Source: Echinococcus granulosus (lineage: Eukaryota; Platyhelminthes; Cestoda; Cyclophyllidea; Taeniidae). Taken from it: a stretch of DNA of 64,000 bases. A model generated the notes under the pieces. It did no database searches. It was not told the origin of the DNA and worked only from the letters and a program-made list of their open reading frames with translations. Where the stretch lies: assembly GCF_000524195.1 (NCBI RefSeq), contig NW_020170452.1, forward strand, positions 266,380-330,379, read 5' to 3'. The number at the start of each line of letters is the position of its first letter. The first letter of the stretch is position 1. The position numbers were made by a program, and so were the translations under genes. Below, piece after piece: positions 62,701 through 64,000 of this stretch.

Positions 62701-63984
62701 TGCGACCAATTTACACCAACAACAGATGTAATCTTTGCTACTCCCTCACCTTGATTAACCATCGGGGATTCGTTTTCTTCCAAGTCCTCATTTGTCGTGC
62801 CTAAGAGAGGATAAGTAAAAAGATAAAATAGCATTCATATGAGCTTCTTCCTTCTTTCCTATCACATGACTAATGTCCATTGTCGTCCAACCAGCTTTCC
62901 ATTTGCGACTCACAATTTACGCGTTTCTAATAATTAATACTTGCATTTTAAGTACTTTGAACAGACAGAAGTTTAGACTGAAACATTTGGCTTCTAAAAT
63001 GATATGAAAATTAGACTCTCTACGTAGATTTGGCAAACATGAAGGTGGGAAGGAATCTGCGATGACTGAGCAGGTGATGTCTGATTTTGTTAAGGATTGC
63101 TTTTCTATCAAGTTAAATGTACGTATGATCTGCAATTTTTAAAGACAATTATTGCATACTCGCAAGCAGATTGAAGCCAAGCAAAACGAGGTATTAAAAC
63201 CATAAAAATGTGGTAAGATAATTTTGTTGATCGTACCAATACCTATATCAACATTCGGGGATCCGTCCAAACGATAAAAATAGCACTCCGTTGATCTCTT
63301 ATCCTCCTCTCACATCACTCCTGCCTATTGCGTCTACCTAGTTTCCTATTTGTGATTTGTCGATAATGCATTTTTGATTGTTAATGTTTGTCTTTTAAAA
63401 AGTCAAACGATACCAAACGGATGGATACCAGAATGGATGAGTGCATAGATGAATGGAAAATGAAAGAAAAGATGCATACGAAATCGACGCAGCGTTGGCC
63501 GGCTGGATTGAGAAATTAATGAATACACACGGAATGGAAGAAAACGGGATGCATACGGAGTGCATTAGTTGTGGATGCTTAAGAGTGGGCACGAACCATT
63601 TGGGTTAGAATGAAGTTAAACTTACCATTTACTTGTACATGGCCTTCCCCTACATCTGACATCGCTACAATTGAAAAATGCAAAAACGTGTGTTTACGGA
63701 CATGTCTGCATACATAGAAGGCACCATTTATTTATCGTTTATCAAACATACCTAGTTTTCTTTTTACTTCGTCCGCAGCTTGACAAGAAAAATTTCAGCT
63801 TCATGAATATGAGAAAATCACCCAAGTCTTAGCCATAATTAATTACATTCATACATTTAACCTCCCTTTTTCATTACATCAGTAAGATTAGGTATCACGG
63901 TATTATTCGTCAAAATGGCTCTATTTTACGACTAAAATTTATGCTTACCTTCTTCACCATGCGGTTTCTTATCTTCTATAGAGC
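56593..63984 (-). CDS. Tandem short-exon cassette gene (MEG-like), 5' incomplete
   Basis: Nineteen intact exons were found, from 63984 down to 56593. All internal exons are 27, 36, 39, 45 or 51 nt, multiples of three, and all start and end in phase 1 (two bases complete a codon, one G starts the next). They fall into four types repeating in order A (51 nt), B (36), C (45, once 27) and D (39 or 45). About five cassette copies give repeats of about 57 residues rich in Glu, Asp, Lys and Ala, with few hydrophobics and no cysteine. The last exon carries the stop. Any internal exon can be skipped without breaking the frame. This is the design of flatworm micro-exon genes, though those exons are usually 36 nt or shorter; titin PEVK exons are a structural analogue. 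Function unknown; the 5' end, including any signal peptide, is outside the window. Confidence 0.8.
57130..57180 (-). CDS. Cassette exon A4 (51 nt)
   Basis: The acceptor is aattttttgtag and the donor is GTAAGT. Encodes SPIPTLEGQKAFEAAS. It has the A-exon length and position but a diverged sequence. Last symmetrical exon before the terminal one. Confidence 0.75.
57336..57374 (-). CDS. Cassette exon D4 (39 nt)
   Basis: The acceptor is ttctgcctttag and the donor is GTAAGT. Encodes VIEEGEATIIVD, in the 39-nt D subtype. Confidence 0.78.
57467..57511 (-). CDS. Cassette exon C4 (45 nt)
   Basis: The acceptor is attttttttccag and the donor is GTACGC. Encodes SDEKEIERKAAEEK, the most charged of the C exons. 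Confidence 0.78.
57644..57679 (-). CDS. Cassette exon B4 (36 nt)
   Basis: The acceptor is ttggttgttacag and the donor is GTATGC. Encodes LIEEKKLRDDE, phase 1 at both ends. Confidence 0.76.
57888..57912 (-). pseudogene. Decayed cassette exon A3 with GC donor
   Basis: Minus-strand sequence reading GESSNVDL aligns with the end of the A exons. The donor position reads TTTAG|GCAAGG, a GC instead of GT. An AG acceptor (ttccgccag) would leave a 25-nt exon, breaking the phase-1 rule. GC-AG splicing is known in animals, so use cannot be excluded, but decay is more likely. Confidence 0.4.
58040..58250. repeat. GGATG-rich intronic minisatellite, cassette 3
   Basis: Purine-rich plus strand with repeated ATGGAT, GGATAGA and TACATGAGG-like units, in the intron just downstream of exon D3. 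The same kind of repeat occupies the D-to-A intron of every cassette. Confidence 0.6.
58261..58305 (-). CDS. Cassette exon D3 (45 nt)
   Basis: The acceptor is tttccaattccag and the donor is GTATGT. Encodes VMEADGGQAHAQVD, a near twin of D1. Confidence 0.78.
58400..58444 (-). CDS. Cassette exon C3 (45 nt)
   Basis: The acceptor is caattaatttcag and the donor is GTGTGT, weaker than its paralogues. Encodes SAAEAISVKFDDEE, same subtype as C1. Confidence 0.72.
58557..58583 (-). CDS. Possible extra 27-nt cassette exon X3
   Basis: Acceptor tttctcctgattag and donor GTAATT flank a 27-nt phase-1 exon encoding NMFAEKYG. The intron from B3 to X3 would be 28 nt, near the lower limit for splicing. Cassettes 1 and 2 keep related sequence at the same place (EKYG and KKYG) with damaged or unusable splice sites, so this may be a fading fifth exon type. 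Confidence 0.35.
58612..58647 (-). CDS. Cassette exon B3 (36 nt)
   Basis: The acceptor is aattttatttcag and the donor is GTATGT. Encodes STEEEKSQDEK. The A exon expected upstream is missing from this cassette: the intron aligns on both sides of the site but lacks it. Confidence 0.78.
59100..60650. other. Expanded intron between cassette exons D2 and B3
   Basis: Other cassettes have no matching sequence here, while 58861-59100 aligns with 62975-63200. An insertion is likely. One minus-strand frame of 133 codons (59457-59858) is open but A+T-biased, unrecognised and has no supporting splice sites. No gene is called. Confidence 0.4.
60650..60840. repeat. GGATG-rich intronic minisatellite, cassette 2
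   Basis: Repeated gATGGATGcggga, GGACGGATGAATGAAGG and similar units, downstream of exon D2. Confidence 0.6.
60884..60922 (-). CDS. Cassette exon D2 (39 nt)
   Basis: The acceptor is ttccaattttag and the donor is GTGAGT. Encodes TSEGGEGFVHID, in the 39-nt D subtype. Confidence 0.78.
61013..61057 (-). CDS. Cassette exon C2 (45 nt)
   Basis: The acceptor is cattttctttcag and the donor is GTATGC. Encodes SDVEGAERDAAVLE. Same subtype as C4 (SDEKEIERKAAEEK). Confidence 0.78.
61201..61236 (-). CDS. Cassette exon B2 (36 nt)
   Basis: The acceptor is ctgattttctcag and the donor is GTACGT. Encodes PKDDQKSHADE. Confidence 0.78.
61446..61496 (-). CDS. Cassette exon A2 (51 nt)
   Basis: The acceptor is tttttcttttag and the donor is GTAGGG. 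Encodes ETNVIKSLEETSDGAP, phase 1 at both ends. Confidence 0.75.
61640..62110. repeat. GGATG-rich intronic minisatellite, cassette 1 (longest)
   Basis: About 450 bp of imperfect ATGGATGGA units, with tracts such as gagatggatggaaggatgg, downstream of exon D1. The open frames rich in His, Pro, Ser and Ile on the other strand come only from this repeat. Confidence 0.75.
62184..62228 (-). CDS. Cassette exon D1 (45 nt)
   Basis: The acceptor is ttcttattttag and the donor is GTATGC. Encodes VMKADKAGAHAQTN. Near twin of D3 (VMEADGGQAHAQVD), defining the 45-nt D subtype. Confidence 0.78.
62322..62366 (-). CDS. Cassette exon C1 (45 nt)
   Basis: The acceptor is gattaatttcag and the donor is GTATAT. 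Encodes SAAEVIEGNATDKE. A second AG six bases into the exon (tttcag) could give a form two residues shorter, close to where C0 begins. Confidence 0.75.
62533..62568 (-). CDS. Cassette exon B1 (36 nt)
   Basis: The acceptor is aacaattgtttcag and the donor is GTACGT. Encodes PTEEKKTPGKE. B exons share the pattern x(E/D)(E/D)KK/QK..x(D/G)(E/K)E. Confidence 0.78.
62750..62800 (-). CDS. Cassette exon A1 (51 nt)
   Basis: The acceptor is tatcctctcttag and the donor is GTGAGG; phase 1 at both ends. Encodes TTNEDLEENESPMVNQ. Paralogous to A2 (ETNVIKSLEETSDGAP). Confidence 0.75.
63243..63268 (-). pseudogene. Decayed cassette exon A0
   Basis: On the minus strand a stretch reading GSPNVDI aligns with the end of exon A1 (ESPMVNQ) and ends at a GTATTG donor. 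No AG acceptor remains on its 5' side, where the sequence reads atcgtttgg. It looks like a broken copy of the 51-nt A exon. Confidence 0.4.
63410..63600. repeat. GGATG-rich intronic minisatellite, cassette 0
   Basis: Repeated gGATGGATac, GAATGGATGAGTGC and related units, downstream of exon D0. Confidence 0.6.
63626..63664 (-). CDS. Cassette exon D0 (39 nt)
   Basis: The acceptor is tttttcaattgtag and the donor is GTAAGT. Encodes MSDVGEGHVQVN. It belongs to the 39-nt D subtype with D2 and D4 (shared EG/GEG core and a final V-x-N/D). Confidence 0.75.
63752..63778 (-). CDS. Cassette exon C0 (27 nt)
   Basis: The acceptor is ttcttgtcaag and the donor is GTATGT; phase 1 at both ends. Encodes ADEVKRKL. 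It matches the middle of C1 and C3 (AAEV/AAEA) but is 18 nt shorter. Confidence 0.65.
63949..63984 (-). CDS. Cassette exon B0 (36 nt)
   Basis: The acceptor is ttttcttccag and the donor is GTAAGC; phase 1 at both ends. Encodes SIEDKKPHGEE. The first exon visible; its phase-1 start shows that coding continues upstream beyond the window. Confidence 0.75.
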
Positions 63985-64000
63985 CTGGAAGAAAATCATA

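Noticed and set aside
1..64000. CRISPR arrays, rRNA genes, bacterial-type operons
   Set aside because: None seen. The only regularly spaced repeats are duplicated eukaryotic exons and minisatellites.

Overview
This is eukaryotic genomic DNA: about 60% A+T, mostly non-coding, rich in interspersed repeats, with GT-AG introns and two 100-N assembly gaps. Nothing looks bacterial: there are no operons or long ORFs. The repeats, the intron-rich structure, a WRPHSRF-amide neuropeptide precursor and a gene made of short in-frame exons fit a flatworm (Platyhelminthes) with a large genome, possibly a tapeworm or trematode. That assignment is an inference. No marker in the window settles it.

Three loci are well supported. 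(1) A plus-strand gene at 8.3-30.1 kb encodes a cell-adhesion receptor of the Kirre/Roughest/Kirrel (Neph) family. Nine exons with fully compatible splice phases give the end of an Ig3-like domain, complete Ig4 and Ig5, a transmembrane helix and a cytoplasmic tail ending in a stop codon. The signal peptide and the first Ig domains were not found; they lie in the first 8.3 kb or outside the window. (2) A minus-strand single-exon neuropeptide precursor at 32.6-32.9 kb has a signal peptide, KR and RR cleavage sites and a C-terminal SPQFAWRPHSRF-G-RR, which predicts an amidated WRPHSRF peptide. (3) A minus-strand gene at 56.6-64.0 kb, open at its 5' end, is built from a tandemly duplicated cassette of tiny exons (27, 36, 39, 45 and 51 nt). 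Every internal exon is a multiple of three and in phase 1, and they encode short acidic peptides. This resembles the micro-exon genes (MEGs) described in schistosomes and is the most unusual system in the window.

Layout: 0-8.3 kb, repeats and no certain gene; 8.3-30.1 kb, the Ig receptor, with SINE-like repeats and one antisense exon-like ORF in its introns; 30.1-32.5 kb, no gene seen; 32.6-32.9 kb, neuropeptide; 33-45 kb, A+T-rich with repeat copies only; 45.4-53.6 kb, several diverged copies of one long repeat, possibly decayed retroelements; 53.6-56.5 kb, no certain gene; 56.6-64 kb, the short-exon cassette gene, whose introns hold purine-rich GGATG minisatellites at the same place in each cassette.

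The three loci show no sign of shared function. The receptor and the neuropeptide are both typical of nervous or muscle tissue. The product of the cassette gene is unknown.
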